Source: Confluentibacter lentus
Lineage (GTDB): Bacteria > Bacteroidota > Bacteroidia > Flavobacteriales > Flavobacteriaceae
Length of the DNA stretch: 64,000 bases
Assembly (NCBI RefSeq): GCF_002806995.1
Contig: NZ_NIHE01000001.1
Location: 186,001-250,000 of the forward strand
Reading direction: 5' to 3'
The notes beneath the pieces are model-generated. The model worked only from the letters and a program-made list of their open reading frames with translations, had not been told where the DNA came from and did not search any database. The first letter of the stretch is position 1. Every line of letters starts with the position of its first letter. Positions 19,175-28,825 of the stretch are shown piece after piece. Made by a program: the position numbers and the translations under genes.

Positions 19175-21826
19175 ATGCATAAATTCATAAATTATGGACT
19201 ACTTTCACTTTTAATCATACTATGCATATTGAGTTGTAAAGTTTCTTCGGTTTCAGAGATTAAATTAGATAAGGATTGGAGTTTTAAAAATTCCCAAGAT
19301 ACCCTATGGAATCCAGCAAACGTTCCCGGCACGGTTCATACAGATTTACTTTCTCTAGAAAAAATAAAAGACCCATACTATCGCTTAAACGAGCATGATT
19401 TACAATGGATAGATAAAACCGATTGGCATTACCAAACCACGTTTAATCTCAGTAAAAAAGAGATTTCAAAACAACATATTGAGCTGGATTTTTCTGGGCT
19501 AGATACATACAGCAAAGTATATTTAAACGATTCTTTAGTTCTTGAAACAGATAATATGTTCCGAAATTATATGGTTGATGCAAAGTCATTTCTTAAACCA
19601 GGAGACAACAAACTACAAATCACATTTAAATCGCCCATAAATATTGGCATTGAAAAACACGATGCTATAAACTATAAATTCCCTATAATTCCTAATGACC
19701 TTTCGGAAATTGGTCGGGTTCAAGGCAACAAACAAGTAAGCTTATTCACCAGAAAAGCCGCCTATCATTATGGATGGGATTGGGGCCCTAGACTTGTTAC
19801 TTCTGGCATTTGGAAACCCGTAACCCTTAGAAGCTGGGATGATTATAAAATTGAGGATGTATTTATTCAACAAGACAGTATTGCTGAAAAAGCCAGCATG
19901 ACGGCCTTTATTGAAGTTGAATCTTCAGAAGAGCAGAAAAAAGCCACTGTTGAAGTATTTGTAAATAATGAACTCATAAACACCCTTGATTTACAATTAG
20001 CAATAGGTAAAAACAAACTTAAGGTTCCTTTTGAAATAGAAAATCCGCAGTTATGGTGGCCAAATGGCATGGGCGAACAGTTTTTATATAATGTTGAAAT
20101 CAGATTAACTTCAAATGGTTATGTAGATACAAAATCCCATAAAATTGGACTCAGAACTATTGAATTGATTAGAGAACCAGATACTATGGGAACTTCATTC
20201 TACTTTAAAGTAAATGGGCATCCCGTGTTTATGAAAGGCGCTAATTACATTCCTCAAGATGTGTTTTTACCCAGAGCCAAAAAAGAAAATTATGAGCATA
20301 TTTTAACTTCTGCCAAAGCTGCCAATATGAACATGATTCGTGTATGGGGCGGCGGTATTTATGAGAATGATGAGTTTTATCAATTATGTGATGAAATGGG
20401 GCTTTTGGTTTGGCAAGATTTCATGTTCGCTTGTTCCATGTATCCAGATGATAAAAATTTTTTAGAAAACATAAAGCAAGAAGCCATAGACAATGTTAAA
20501 AGGCTAAGAAACCACACGTCAATTGCCTTATGGTGCGGAAACAATGAAGTGCTTATAGCTTGGGAAAGTTGGGGATGGAAAGATAAAATTACCAGAGAAC
20601 AATCTAAAGACGTTGCCAATAGCATTTGGAAAGCGTACGATACTATTTTCCACAACATATTGCCAGAAGTGGTTGCTAATTATGATTCAGCACGACCGTA
20701 TTGGCCATCATCACCAGGAAGTGATTTTGGCGAAAAAGAATCTTTAGACAAAGGCGATGCCCATTATTGGATGGTTTGGTGGGGCAAAGAACCTTTTGAA
20801 AAATACAACACAGCGATACCACGATTTATGTCGGAATACGGTTTTCAATCATTTCCTGAATTTTCGTCGGTAGAAAAATACACCATTCCAGAAGACCATA
20901 ACATTTATTCTGATGTTATGAAATCACACCAACGCTCTAGCATTGGAAATGAAACCATTGAAAATTACATCCTTCGCTACTACAAAGACCCCAAAGATTT
21001 CAAGAGTTTTCTTTATATAAGTCAGTTGTTGCAAGCATATGGCTTACAAGTTGGCATTGAAGCGCACAGACGCAACAGAGATCGTTGCATGGGCAGTTTG
21101 TATTGGCAAATTAACGACTGCTGGCCTGTGGCATCGTGGTCTAGCATCGATTATTATGGCAAGTGGAAAGCCTTGCATTATACCGCAAAAAAATCTTTTG
21201 AAAACTTTTTAATCAGTTTTGAAAACAATAAAGAAGCTATGAATGTATTTGTGGTTTCAGATTCGCTAAAACCTATCAAAGCCACATTAAAAATAAGTTT
21301 GATAGATTTTGATGGAACCATTTTAAAACAACAAGAAGAAGCCATTGAAGTTAAGGAAAATCAATCAAAAAAATACATAAGTTTATTAAAGAACGGTTTT
21401 TTAACCGCCGTAGATTCTACCAAAGTATTACTGAAAGCAGAGTTATTAAATCCTGCCAATAATACCATCATCACAGAAAACATCCTGTATTTATCGGCAT
21501 TTAAAAACTTAAACCTCCCAACGCCAGAGTTAACATTTTCTACAACAGAAACTAACGAACACTTTATAGTTACCCTTAAAACCAAAAAACTAGCCAAAAA
21601 CGTTTTCTTGGCTTCGGGTTCCAATCATAATTTTTCTGATAATTATTTTGATATGCTACCAAATACCGAAAAAACGGTCAGCATTAAAAAAACAGGCTCA
21701 GAAACTTTACAAACATTTACCGAAAAATTAAAGGTGATTACTTTGGTTGATACTTATAATGATTCGGGAATATCCTTATTAAAACAATTTACCAATATGA
21801 TTAAAACGGCTTTTGGGAGTCGATAA
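19175..21826 (+). CDS. GH2 family beta-mannosidase, lipoprotein
   Basis: An 883-residue glycoside hydrolase of family 2. The N-terminus is a lipoprotein signal with Cys21 (ILSC). The jelly-roll domain and Ig-like domain lead into a TIM barrel with the acid/base Glu458 (WCGNNE) and the nucleophile Glu554 (MSEYGFQSFPEF). The pattern WGWDWGPRLVTSGIW and the long C-terminus fit beta-mannosidases rather than beta-galactosidases. It would release mannose from the non-reducing ends of manno-oligosaccharides at the cell surface or in the periplasm. No SusCD pair is nearby. Confidence 0.9.
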   Translation: MHKFINYGLLSLLIILCILSCKVSSVSEIKLDKDWSFKNSQDTLWNPANVPGTVHTDLLSLEKIKDPYYRLNEHDLQWIDKTDWHYQTTFNLSKKEISKQHIELDFSGLDTYSKVYLNDSLVLETDNMFRNYMVDAKSFLKPGDNKLQITFKSPINIGIEKHDAINYKFPIIPNDLSEIGRVQGNKQVSLFTRKAAYHYGWDWGPRLVTSGIWKPVTLRSWDDYKIEDVFIQQDSIAEKASMTAFIEVESSEEQKKATVEVFVNNELINTLDLQLAIGKNKLKVPFEIENPQLWWPNGMGEQFLYNVEIRLTSNGYVDTKSHKIGLRTIELIREPDTMGTSFYFKVNGHPVFMKGANYIPQDVFLPRAKKENYEHILTSAKAANMNMIRVWGGGIYENDEFYQLCDEMGLLVWQDFMFACSMYPDDKNFLENIKQEAIDNVKRLRNHTSIALWCGNNEVLIAWESWGWKDKITREQSKDVANSIWKAYDTIFHNILPEVVANYDSARPYWPSSPGSDFGEKESLDKGDAHYWMVWWGKEPFEKYNTAIPRFMSEYGFQSFPEFSSVEKYTIPEDHNIYSDVMKSHQRSSIGNETIENYILRYYKDPKDFKSFLYISQLLQAYGLQVGIEAHRRNRDRCMGSLYWQINDCWPVASWSSIDYYGKWKALHYTAKKSFENFLISFENNKEAMNVFVVSDSLKPIKATLKISLIDFDGTILKQQEEAIEVKENQSKKYISLLKNGFLTAVDSTKVLLKAELLNPANNTIITENILYLSAFKNLNLPTPELTFSTTETNEHFIVTLKTKKLAKNVFLASGSNHNFSDNYFDMLPNTEKTVSIKKTGSETLQTFTEKLKVITLVDTYNDSGISLLKQFTNMIKTAFGSR

Positions 21827-21847
21827 TTTATTCACCTTCATTTAATT

Positions 21848-22330
21848 ATGACTTTATTTAATTTTAATACTGAAAGTAATATTTCTAATTGGAAGATTGT
21901 AAACGACACGGTTATGGGTGGCGTTTCTAATGCCAGCATCCATAAAAGGGATACTCAAACAGGCGTCTTTAAAGGTGATGTGTCGCTGAAAAACAATGGT
22001 GGTTTTGCCATGGTTCAATATAAATTTGACCCCATCATGGTGGTCACTTTTACTAAAACAATTATAAAATTAAAGGGCGATGGCAAAACATATCAATTCC
22101 GTATTAAAACACATGTAAACGATAAACATGCTTATATCTTTCCCTTTAAAACTTCTGGAGATTGGGAAACTATAACCATTCCTTTTTCAATGATGTACCC
22201 TGCCTTTCGTGGTAAAAAATTAGACATAGAAAATTATCCAGGAAAACAAATGGCACTTATTGCTTTTTTAATTGGTAACAAAAAAGAAGAAGCTTTTAAA
22301 CTTGAAATTGATTCCATAGAATTAGTATAA
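21848..22330 (+). CDS. CIA30 family protein
   Basis: A 160-residue protein matching the CIA30 (complex I intermediate-associated protein 30) family, a galactose-binding-like beta sandwich. The family start WKIVNDTVMGGVSNA is at about 15-29 and GGFAMVQY at about 55-62. The bacterial function is not established. It lies 21 bp after the mannosidase gene and may be cotranscribed. No signal peptide is visible. Confidence 0.83.
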   Translation: MTLFNFNTESNISNWKIVNDTVMGGVSNASIHKRDTQTGVFKGDVSLKNNGGFAMVQYKFDPIMVVTFTKTIIKLKGDGKTYQFRIKTHVNDKHAYIFPFKTSGDWETITIPFSMMYPAFRGKKLDIENYPGKQMALIAFLIGNKKEEAFKLEIDSIELV

Positions 22331-22335
22331 AAATT

Positions 22336-22454
22336 TGTCAATTCGAGTGAATTTTACACATTTTTCTTGTGTGAAATTTGTATCGAGAATCAAATTTTTA
22401 GTTTTATAATTGTTCTCGATACAATTCGCTTCGGGCGAATCACTCGAACTGACA
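22336..22454. repeat. Cloverleaf-like intergenic palindromic repeat (119 bp)
   Basis: Outer arms TGTCAATTCGAGTGA (22336-22350) and TCACTCGAACTGACA (22440-22454) are complementary at 14 of 15 positions. Inner arms TTGTATCGAGAA (22378-22389) and TTCTCGATACAA (22413-22424) pair perfectly. Two further hairpins are ACACA/TGTGT (22356-22372) and ATTCGC/GCGAAT (22424-22440, loop TTCGG). The nested symmetry suggests a mobile REP/MITE-like element or a double terminator between the CIA30 gene and ttcA. No second copy was seen in this window. Confidence 0.7.
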
Positions 22455-22502
22455 TTAGGTTATGATTTAAAAATTAAAAACCAATCCATAAAAAATAATT
22501 AC

Positions 22503-22532
22503 TTGATTCTAACCATCTAAATATTATTTTTG
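22503..22532 (+). promoter_or_regulatory. ttcA promoter, very close to the start codon
   Basis: TTG (22503-22505), a 19-bp spacer, and TATTTTTG (22525-22532) match the Bacteroidota consensus. The ATG of ttcA is only 5 bp after the -7 box, so the transcript would be leaderless or nearly so. Confidence 0.7.
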
Positions 22533-22537
22533 CAATC

Positions 22538-23326
22538 ATGGAAGCTACAAAACAGGTTACAAAAAAAATACAACGTGCCACTGCTGAAGCCATTGCGCAA
22601 TTCTCAATGATTGAAGAAGGCGACCGCATTATGGTGTGCCTTTCTGGTGGAAAGGACAGCTATACCTTGCTAAATATGATGCTTCATTTCCAAAAAGTGG
22701 CACCTATTTCTTTTGACATTATAGCTGTTAATTTAGACCAAAAGCAACCTGGATTCCCTGTAGAAGTCTTACCAAATTATTTGAACGAACTAGGTGTAAA
22801 CTATAAAATTATAGAGAAAAACACCTATAAAATCGTCATGGAAAAAACGCCTGAAGGCAAAACCACCTGCAGTTTATGTTCCAGATTACGGCGTGGGACG
22901 CTTTATGAAGCAGCTAGAGATTTAAAATGCAATAAGTTGGCACTTGGGCATCACAAAAATGATATATTGGAAACCTTTTTTCTCAACTTCTTTTTTGCTG
23001 GAAAAATGGAAACCATGCCGCCTAAATTTAAGAATGATGCAGGCGATTTAATTATTCTTAGGCCTTTGGCATTTTGTAACGAAAGTGATATTGAAGCATA
23101 TGCCAATGCCATGCAGTTCCCCATAATACCTTGTAATTTGTGTGGTTCTCAAGAAAATTTACAACGTAAAAAAGTAAAGCAAATGATAACCGATTGGGAA
23201 ACAGAATTCCCAGACCGAAGCACGATTATAATGCATGCCTTACAAAACGTGTACCCTTCCCACTTGCTAGACCGGAATCTTTATGATTTTGATTTGCTTG
23301 AAAATAGGATTGGGGAATACGCTTGA
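22538..23326 (+). CDS. ttcA: tRNA 2-thiocytidine(32) synthetase
   Basis: Thiolates cytidine 32 of certain tRNAs using an iron-sulfur cluster and ATP. The protein has 262 residues. The PP-loop SGGKDS is at residues 36-41 and the cluster cysteines Cys111 and Cys114 lie in [12 protein letters not shown]; a third lies in PCNLCGSQ (about 203). The length is slightly below that of the enterobacterial protein but normal for this group. The promoter box is so near that translation probably starts on a leaderless mRNA. Confidence 0.92.
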   Translation: MEATKQVTKKIQRATAEAIAQFSMIEEGDRIMVCLSGGKDSYTLLNMMLHFQKVAPISFDIIAVNLDQKQPGFPVEVLPNYLNELGVNYKIIEKNTYKIVMEKTPEGKTTCSLCSRLRRGTLYEAARDLKCNKLALGHHKNDILETFFLNFFFAGKMETMPPKFKNDAGDLIILRPLAFCNESDIEAYANAMQFPIIPCNLCGSQENLQRKKVKQMITDWETEFPDRSTIIMHALQNVYPSHLLDRNLYDFDLLENRIGEYA

Positions 23327-23391
23327 AATTCTAAGTTGAAAAGATGTCAACAAGTAATTAAACGAGCCTCTTATATTAAAATATAAAATAT

Positions 23392-23399
23392 TAAATTTG
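23392..23399 (+). promoter_or_regulatory. -7 box for the methyltransferase gene
   Basis: TAAATTTG matches TAnnTTTG and lies 21 bp before the ATG at 23421. No TTG was seen at the expected upstream distance. An upstream TTG start at 23397 would overlap this box, so the ATG is preferred. Confidence 0.5.
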
Positions 23400-23420
23400 A
23401 TTTTAAATAAAATTTCAACA

Positions 23421-24398
23421 ATGGAAAAAATTAAATTTATTGATTTATTTTGTGGAATTGGAGGTTTTAGGACAGCAATGGACCAAGCCTGTATAGAAAA
23501 TGATTTAGTTCCTGAATGCGTGTTTTCTTCTGACATAGATAAATATTGTCAAGATAGTTATGAAGCAAATTTTGGTGAACGACCATTTGGAGACATTACC
23601 AAAATCGATGAGAAAGATATTCCAGATCATGATATTTTATATGCTGGTTTCCCATGTCAACCATTTAGTATTATTGGGCAAAGACAAGGATTTAATGATA
23701 TTCGAGGTACATTATTCTTTGACATAGCCCGTATAATAAAACATAAAAACCCAAAAGCATTTGTTCTTGAAAATGTAAAACAATTGGTTGGGCATGATGG
23801 TGGTAAAACCTTAAAAAAAATCATTGAAACACTTGAAAAAGATTTAGGCTACAATGTAAAATTCGCTGTCTTAAATGCATTAGATTATGGTCTTCCACAA
23901 AAACGAGAACGTGTAATTATTGTTGGTCATAAAGAACCAATAATGTTTAGTTTTCCATCTCCAATTAGACCATTTAAACCATTAAATGAAATTTTAGAAA
24001 AAAAAGTTGATTCTAAACATTTCGCTTCTGAGTATATTACTCAGAAAAGAAAAGAATCACATAAATCCGCATATCAACTTTCCATTTGGCATGAAAATAA
24101 ATCAGGTAATATTTGTTCCTATCCGTATTCTTGTGCTTTGCGAGCTGGAGCTTCTTATAACTATTTGTTAGTAAATGGTGAAAGAAGATTAACACCAAGA
24201 GAAATGTTTCGTTTACAAGGTTTTCCGGACAATTATAAAATTGTAGTTGCTGATGGACAAGCAAAAAAACAAGCTGGAAATGCTGTTCCAGTTAATTTAG
24301 TTAAAGCTGTCATTTTAAAACTGCTTCCATACGTTGCAACGTCAATGGATATGACATCTGTACTAAGGGATTACGAAGAACTTAACTATGGAAAATAA
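23421..24398 (+). CDS. DNA cytosine-5 methyltransferase of a type II restriction-modification system
   Basis: A 325-residue C5 cytosine methyltransferase. Motif I FIDLFCGIGGFR is at about 6-17, motif IV GFPCQPFS with the nucleophile Cys79, motif VI ENVKQL at about 118, motif VIII QKRERVIIVG at about 163, and motif X QAGNAVPVNL near the end. The target recognition domain is short, as in enzymes with 4-5 bp sites. It modifies the host site recognised by the adjacent endonuclease. The gene overlaps the next one by 11 bp. The pair stands between housekeeping genes, which suggests acquisition by transfer. Confidence 0.93.
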   Translation: MEKIKFIDLFCGIGGFRTAMDQACIENDLVPECVFSSDIDKYCQDSYEANFGERPFGDITKIDEKDIPDHDILYAGFPCQPFSIIGQRQGFNDIRGTLFFDIARIIKHKNPKAFVLENVKQLVGHDGGKTLKKIIETLEKDLGYNVKFAVLNALDYGLPQKRERVIIVGHKEPIMFSFPSPIRPFKPLNEILEKKVDSKHFASEYITQKRKESHKSAYQLSIWHENKSGNICSYPYSCALRAGASYNYLLVNGERRLTPREMFRLQGFPDNYKIVVADGQAKKQAGNAVPVNLVKAVILKLLPYVATSMDMTSVLRDYEELNYGK

Positions 24399-25149
24399 TA
24401 GAACTCCAAAATTAAGAACAGTCAATAAATCTGTTCCAGCATTTCCCCTGAATGAGTTTCCAAAAAATTTTCCTTTTTTACTTGGGAAAGAAATAATCTA
24501 TCTACTTGCATCAAAAGGTAAGCCTGAACTAGAAGGTTCAGATTGGGAGAGCATGTTTGCTGATTGCATTGGTGCTGAATGGAAACCCTCTAATGTTGGA
24601 TTAGATGATGTTGTTATGGGAAATACAGCATGGGGAGCAAAGTCGGTTAAAGCTGCAAAACCATCATCAGTAAAGAAAATTCGTTTAATTTCTGGACGTA
24701 ATTCTCCTAACTATTCTTTCGGCGAAAGAAGTGACCGAAAGGCTGACCCAAAATTAATAGGAGAATTAGTTCTTGAAATTTGGAATGAAAGGGTTTCTTC
24801 TATTCGTGAAAAATATAAGCATTTGAGAACAATTATATTAATTAAATCAAATGACCTTTCAGAAGTTGTTGTTTTTGAATTTGACACAGTTCGATACGAA
24901 CACCAATTTTATAATTGGGAATGGAATGTTCGAGGAAATTTAATTGGAACTAATAAAAAAACTAAAGAGCAAACTTTCACTTGGCAACCTCACGGATCAC
25001 AATTTACAATTACTGAAAATGTTCCAGAAAAAGCATTAATCATTAAAATAAAAAAACCTGAAACATTGAATAAAGAAGAAGTTCTAAATGCTTTGGGATT
25101 TAATAAATCTTGGATAACATATTCTAAAAGAGAATCAAAAGAATTATAG
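24388..25149 (+). CDS. Probable type II restriction endonuclease
   Basis: A 253-residue protein encoded directly after a C5 methyltransferase and overlapping it by 11 bp, the usual arrangement for a type II restriction partner. It has no paralogue here. A possible PD-(D/E)xK-type core is Glu54 (WESMF), Asp73/Asp74 (GLDDVV) and Lys85 (AWGAKSVK). The family and the cut site cannot be read without a search. Overlap with the methyltransferase could delay its expression. No controller (C) gene is present. Confidence 0.72.
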   Translation: MENNRTPKLRTVNKSVPAFPLNEFPKNFPFLLGKEIIYLLASKGKPELEGSDWESMFADCIGAEWKPSNVGLDDVVMGNTAWGAKSVKAAKPSSVKKIRLISGRNSPNYSFGERSDRKADPKLIGELVLEIWNERVSSIREKYKHLRTIILIKSNDLSEVVVFEFDTVRYEHQFYNWEWNVRGNLIGTNKKTKEQTFTWQPHGSQFTITENVPEKALIIKIKKPETLNKEEVLNALGFNKSWITYSKRESKEL

Positions 25150-25408
25150 GTTACTCCGCATTACTTTTATAAAGTGCCAGAGATATTTAATTCTAGTTTA
25201 TAATATCAATTATCCCCGCTATCGCTAAGCTCCGCTTAGTGCCAATCAAACAAATAACATCAAGTGTTTTAGCAATAATTGTTTAATTATTTTAATTATT
25301 TGACTTTAAATCAAAGCCATCATAATTTCAGTTACTTTTGCACTCCAAATTGCTACAAGAATTATTTCAAAACGCTTCATTATTTAAAAAAAATTAAAAC
25401 AAAACTGT
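25150..25408. other. Intergenic region after the restriction-modification genes
   Basis: No gene is seen. A hairpin CTAAGC-TCC-GCTTAG lies near 25226-25240 without a T run. TACTTTTG near 25334-25341, an exact TAnnTTTG box, probably belongs to the lipoprotein gene at 25409, giving a leader of about 60 nt. Confidence 0.5.
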
Positions 25409-25804
25409 ATGAATACTATTAAAACTTTACTTGTATTAGTCGCTATTTTAACTTTAAATGCTTGTGCTACGACTGCAAAATTTCCAGTTTCAAACTTAGT
25501 GCCTGCGGCTGATATTACTGCTAAGAAAAAAACAGACAGCCATAATAATATCACTCTTGAAATAACCGCCCAAAACTTAGCTAGTCCTGATAGATTAAAT
25601 CCTTCTGGAAATAATTATAGCGTTTGGATTGTTACTAAAGAACACGGAACTAAAAATGTTGGCAGATTGACAGTTAAAAACGGCAAAAAATCGACTTTTA
25701 AAACAGTGACGCCTTTCGATTTTAATGAATTATTTATAACGGTTGAAAATCAAGGCGATTTAAAAACCCCAACTGGAAGAGAAATTTCTAGAACTAAAAT
25801 TTAA
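25409..25804 (+). CDS. Lipoprotein with an anti-sigma-K (RskA) C-terminal-like domain
   Basis: A 131-residue lipoprotein with lipobox LNAC (Cys19). The C-terminal part (YSVWIVTKEHGTKNVGRL, then FNELFITVENQGDLKTPTG) resembles the extracytoplasmic domain of RskA-type anti-sigma factors, in which a Y-x-V/I-W start and a late T-V/I-E-P-x-G segment are typical. There is no sigma-binding part. Its role is unknown; this similarity is by eye. It stands alone between an intergenic promoter and a strong terminator. Confidence 0.65.
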   Translation: MNTIKTLLVLVAILTLNACATTAKFPVSNLVPAADITAKKKTDSHNNITLEITAQNLASPDRLNPSGNNYSVWIVTKEHGTKNVGRLTVKNGKKSTFKTVTPFDFNELFITVENQGDLKTPTGREISRTKI

Positions 25805-25830
25805 AAATATAGCGTCAAAAAAACGTGTTA

Positions 25831-25867
25831 AAAAACTCCCTCTAAGTGCTGCTTAGCGGGAGTTTTT
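25831..25867. terminator. Bidirectional intrinsic terminator between the lipoprotein gene and valS
   Basis: AAAAACTCCC-t-CTAAG (25831-25846), loop TGCTG, CTTAG-c-GGGAGTTTTT (25852-25867). T runs on both sides allow it to end the plus-strand lipoprotein gene and the convergent valS. Confidence 0.88.
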
Positions 25868-25914
25868 ATTACGTGTAAAATTTTTAAAGGAGTTACTTAT
25901 TTTATAAAACAATC

Positions 25915-28551
25915 TTACCCCAAACTCGCCAAACTTGTTTTCAAGGTTTCAATTTTTGCTAAGGCATCCGCTTCTTTTTTGCGTTCATTAATAATAACTT
26001 GTTCTGGCGCACCAGCAACAAAACGCTCATTTGATAATTTACTTTGCACAGATTTTAAAAAGCCTTCTGTGTAAATTAACTCCTCTGTCAGTTTTTTAAT
26101 TTCTTCTTCCACATTTACAGAACCAGCCATGGGTACAAAATATTCATTCGATTTTACCCTAAAGGTTAAGGCACCATCAACAGCTTCAGAAACGTAATTG
26201 ATAGTTTCCAGATTTCCCAACTTGATAATAACCCCATCAAAAGTGGTGTTTGCTTTTTCATTATTAATAACTGAAAAAGCCATGGCATCTTTAAAAGGAA
26301 TATTTTTCTGTTTTCTAATATTTCTGATTCCAGAAATCACTTCCGAAGCAAATTCAAATTCAGCAATCAACGTTTCATTTATGGATTTTGGTTCTGGCCA
26401 TTTTGAAATAATCAATGCCTCTTCTGGTGTTCTCTCTGAAATATAATGCCAAATATCTTCCGTTAAAAATGGCATGAATGGATGCATGATTTTTAAATTA
26501 TTTTCAAAAATAGCAATGGCACTTTTAAATGTTTTGGCATCGATTGGTTTTTGATATTCTGGTTTTATCATTTCTAAGAACCAACCACAAAAATCATCAT
26601 AAATCAGTTTATAAATAGCCATTAATGCATCACTCAATCTGTATTTACTGAAATGATCTTCTATCTCTAATAATGCTTTTTGGAACTTAGATTCATACCA
26701 ATCTATCGCAATCTTACTGAAATTTGGCTGGGGAATATTAGGTTCAACTTCCCAACCACTAACCAATTTAAAAGCATTCCATACTTTGTTTCCAAAACCT
26801 TTTCCTTGTTGGCATAATGATTCGTCAAATAATAAATCATTACCCGCCGCAGAACTTAATAGCAACCCCACACGAACACCATCGGCAGTATATTCTTCAA
26901 TTAATTTTAAAGCATCGGGTGAATTACCTAATTGTTTAGACATTTTTCTACCTTGCTTATCGCGCACCAATCCTGTTAAATACACATTTTCAAAAGGTTT
27001 TTCACCTTTATACTCATAGCCGGCAATAATCATACGGGCTACCCAAAAGAATAAAATATCGGGGCCTGTTACTAAATCGTTTGTTGGGTAATAATAAGTT
27101 ATGTCCTTATTTTCTGGATGTCTAATGCCGTCAAATACACTCATCGGCCATAGCCATGATGAAAACCATGTATCAAGGGCATCGGTATCTTGAGTTAAGT
27201 CGCTAGTTGTTAGTTGTTGGTTATTGGTTTTTTGTTTCGCTAATTTTAGAGCTTTCTCAATGTTTTCAGCAACTACAAAATCTTCTTTGCCATCACCATA
27301 ATAATAGGCAGGGATTTGTTGTCCCCACAATAACTGACGGGAAATATTCCAATCGCGGATGTTTTCCATCCAATGACGGTAGGTATTTTCAAATTTCTTA
27401 GGAAACAATTTAATTTCAGCATTTTCACCTAAAACAGCTTCGATGGCAGGTTTTACCAAATCTTCCATTTTCAAAAACCACTGATCTGATAATCTAGGTT
27501 CAATAACAGCTTTAGTCCTTTCTGAAGTTCCTACTTTATTAATATGACTTTCGGTTTTCACCAAATAGCCTTTTTCTTCCAATTCTTTGGTAATCTCTTT
27601 TCTAACAACAAAGCGGTCTTTCCCCTGATAATGCAATCCGAAACTATTAAGGGACGCATCCTCATTAAAAATATCTACAACGTCTAGATTGTGCTTATCT
27701 CCTAGGTTTTTATCATTTTCATCATGTGCCGGCGTTACTTTCAAACAGCCTGTACCAAATTCCATATCAACATACTCATCTTCAATAATGGGAATGATAC
27801 GGTTACAAATAGGCACAATGGCTTTTTTGCCTTTTAAATGTTTAAAACGTTCATCATTCGGATTGATACAAATGGCGGTATCCCCAAAAATTGTTTCTGG
27901 ACGTGTGGTGGCGATGGTCAGAGAATCACTGCTACCTTCAATTTTATATTTTAAATAATATAAATTGCCTTGGCGTTCTTCGTAAATAACTTCTTCATCA
28001 GAAAGTGTCGTTTTTGCTTCTGGGTCCCAATTAACCATGCGGTAGCCACGATAAATCAAACCTTTGTTATATAAATCAACAAATACTTTTATAACCGCTT
28101 CACTCATGTCGTCATCCATGGTGAATTTGGTTCTATCCCAATCACAAGAGCAGCCCAATTTTTTAAGTTGCTCCAGAATAACGCCACCGTATTCGTGTGT
28201 CCATTCCCAAGCGTGTTTTAAAAATTCTTCACGAGATAAATTATTTTTATCAATGCCTTGTTCTTTTAGTTTCGATACTACTTTAGCTTCTGTGGCAATA
28301 GATGCATGGTCTGTTCCAGGAACCCAACAAGCATTTTTTCCTTGTAAGCGTGCCCGACGAATCAATACATCTTGAATGGTATTATTAAGCATGTGCCCCA
28401 TGTGCAAAACCCCCGTAACATTTGGTGGCGGAATAACTATAGTATATGGCTCTCTTTCATCTGGTTCTGAATGAAAATAATTGTGTTTCATCCAGTAATC
28501 ATACCACTTACTTTCTACCTGACTTGCATCATATTTTGATGGAATTTGCAT
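25915..28551 (-). CDS. valS: Valine-tRNA ligase
   Basis: Class I aminoacyl-tRNA synthetase charging tRNA-Val. With the ATG at 28551 the protein has 878 residues, normal for the family. The HIGH motif appears as HMGH near residue 48, the editing domain follows, KMSKQLGNS carries the KMSKS loop, and a C-terminal coiled coil closes the protein. A longer frame begins with TTG at 28584, but that codon overlaps the promoter -7 box at 28582-28589, so the ATG is chosen. It converges with the lipoprotein gene across a shared terminator. Confidence 0.96.
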   Translation of the reverse strand: MQIPSKYDASQVESKWYDYWMKHNYFHSEPDEREPYTIVIPPPNVTGVLHMGHMLNNTIQDVLIRRARLQGKNACWVPGTDHASIATEAKVVSKLKEQGIDKNNLSREEFLKHAWEWTHEYGGVILEQLKKLGCSCDWDRTKFTMDDDMSEAVIKVFVDLYNKGLIYRGYRMVNWDPEAKTTLSDEEVIYEERQGNLYYLKYKIEGSSDSLTIATTRPETIFGDTAICINPNDERFKHLKGKKAIVPICNRIIPIIEDEYVDMEFGTGCLKVTPAHDENDKNLGDKHNLDVVDIFNEDASLNSFGLHYQGKDRFVVRKEITKELEEKGYLVKTESHINKVGTSERTKAVIEPRLSDQWFLKMEDLVKPAIEAVLGENAEIKLFPKKFENTYRHWMENIRDWNISRQLLWGQQIPAYYYGDGKEDFVVAENIEKALKLAKQKTNNQQLTTSDLTQDTDALDTWFSSWLWPMSVFDGIRHPENKDITYYYPTNDLVTGPDILFFWVARMIIAGYEYKGEKPFENVYLTGLVRDKQGRKMSKQLGNSPDALKLIEEYTADGVRVGLLLSSAAGNDLLFDESLCQQGKGFGNKVWNAFKLVSGWEVEPNIPQPNFSKIAIDWYESKFQKALLEIEDHFSKYRLSDALMAIYKLIYDDFCGWFLEMIKPEYQKPIDAKTFKSAIAIFENNLKIMHPFMPFLTEDIWHYISERTPEEALIISKWPEPKSINETLIAEFEFASEVISGIRNIRKQKNIPFKDAMAFSVINNEKANTTFDGVIIKLGNLETINYVSEAVDGALTFRVKSNEYFVPMAGSVNVEEEIKKLTEELIYTEGFLKSVQSKLSNERFVAGAPEQVIINERKKEADALAKIETLKTSLASLG

Positions 28552-28581
28552 ACTTTGGAACAGTTTTTGAATATTGATTTG

Positions 28582-28589
28582 CAAAAATA
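28582..28589 (-). promoter_or_regulatory. valS -7 promoter box
   Basis: TATTTTTG on the minus strand matches TAnnTTTG and ends 30 bp before the valS ATG at 28551. No clear TTG was found upstream of it. Confidence 0.6.
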
Positions 28590-28768
28590 CTTATATTTAC
28601 TTTCTTGTGAAAGCAGATGGTATCTAATGACAAAAAAATGATAATTTTAAATATCACGAATAAACAAGAAAAATGCATTTCATCTATTTTTTTTGCGTTT
28701 TGTAGAAAAAGAACCTATGTTTACAAATAATTTAACGCTTAATATTATCCTTATTAAGTATTGATGTT

Positions 28769-28776
28769 TAATTTTG
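28769..28776 (+). promoter_or_regulatory. -7 box for the DUF1573 gene
   Basis: TAATTTTG matches TAnnTTTG and lies 49 bp before the ATG at 28826. No convincing -33 TTG was seen at the proper distance. Confidence 0.5.
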
Positions 28777-28825
28777 AAATACTAATTATAATAGATACCC
28801 AATAAAAAAATTTAAATACGAAACC

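Noticed and set aside
25223-25245. Hairpin after the restriction endonuclease as a terminator
   Set aside because: The CTAAGC/GCTTAG stem is short and lacks a T run on either side; left as an unassigned hairpin.
28552-28584. Extension of valS by 11 residues from a TTG at 28584
   Set aside because: The TTG is part of an exact TAnnTTTG promoter box (28582-28589), so translation from it is not plausible; the ATG at 28551 gives a normal N-terminus.
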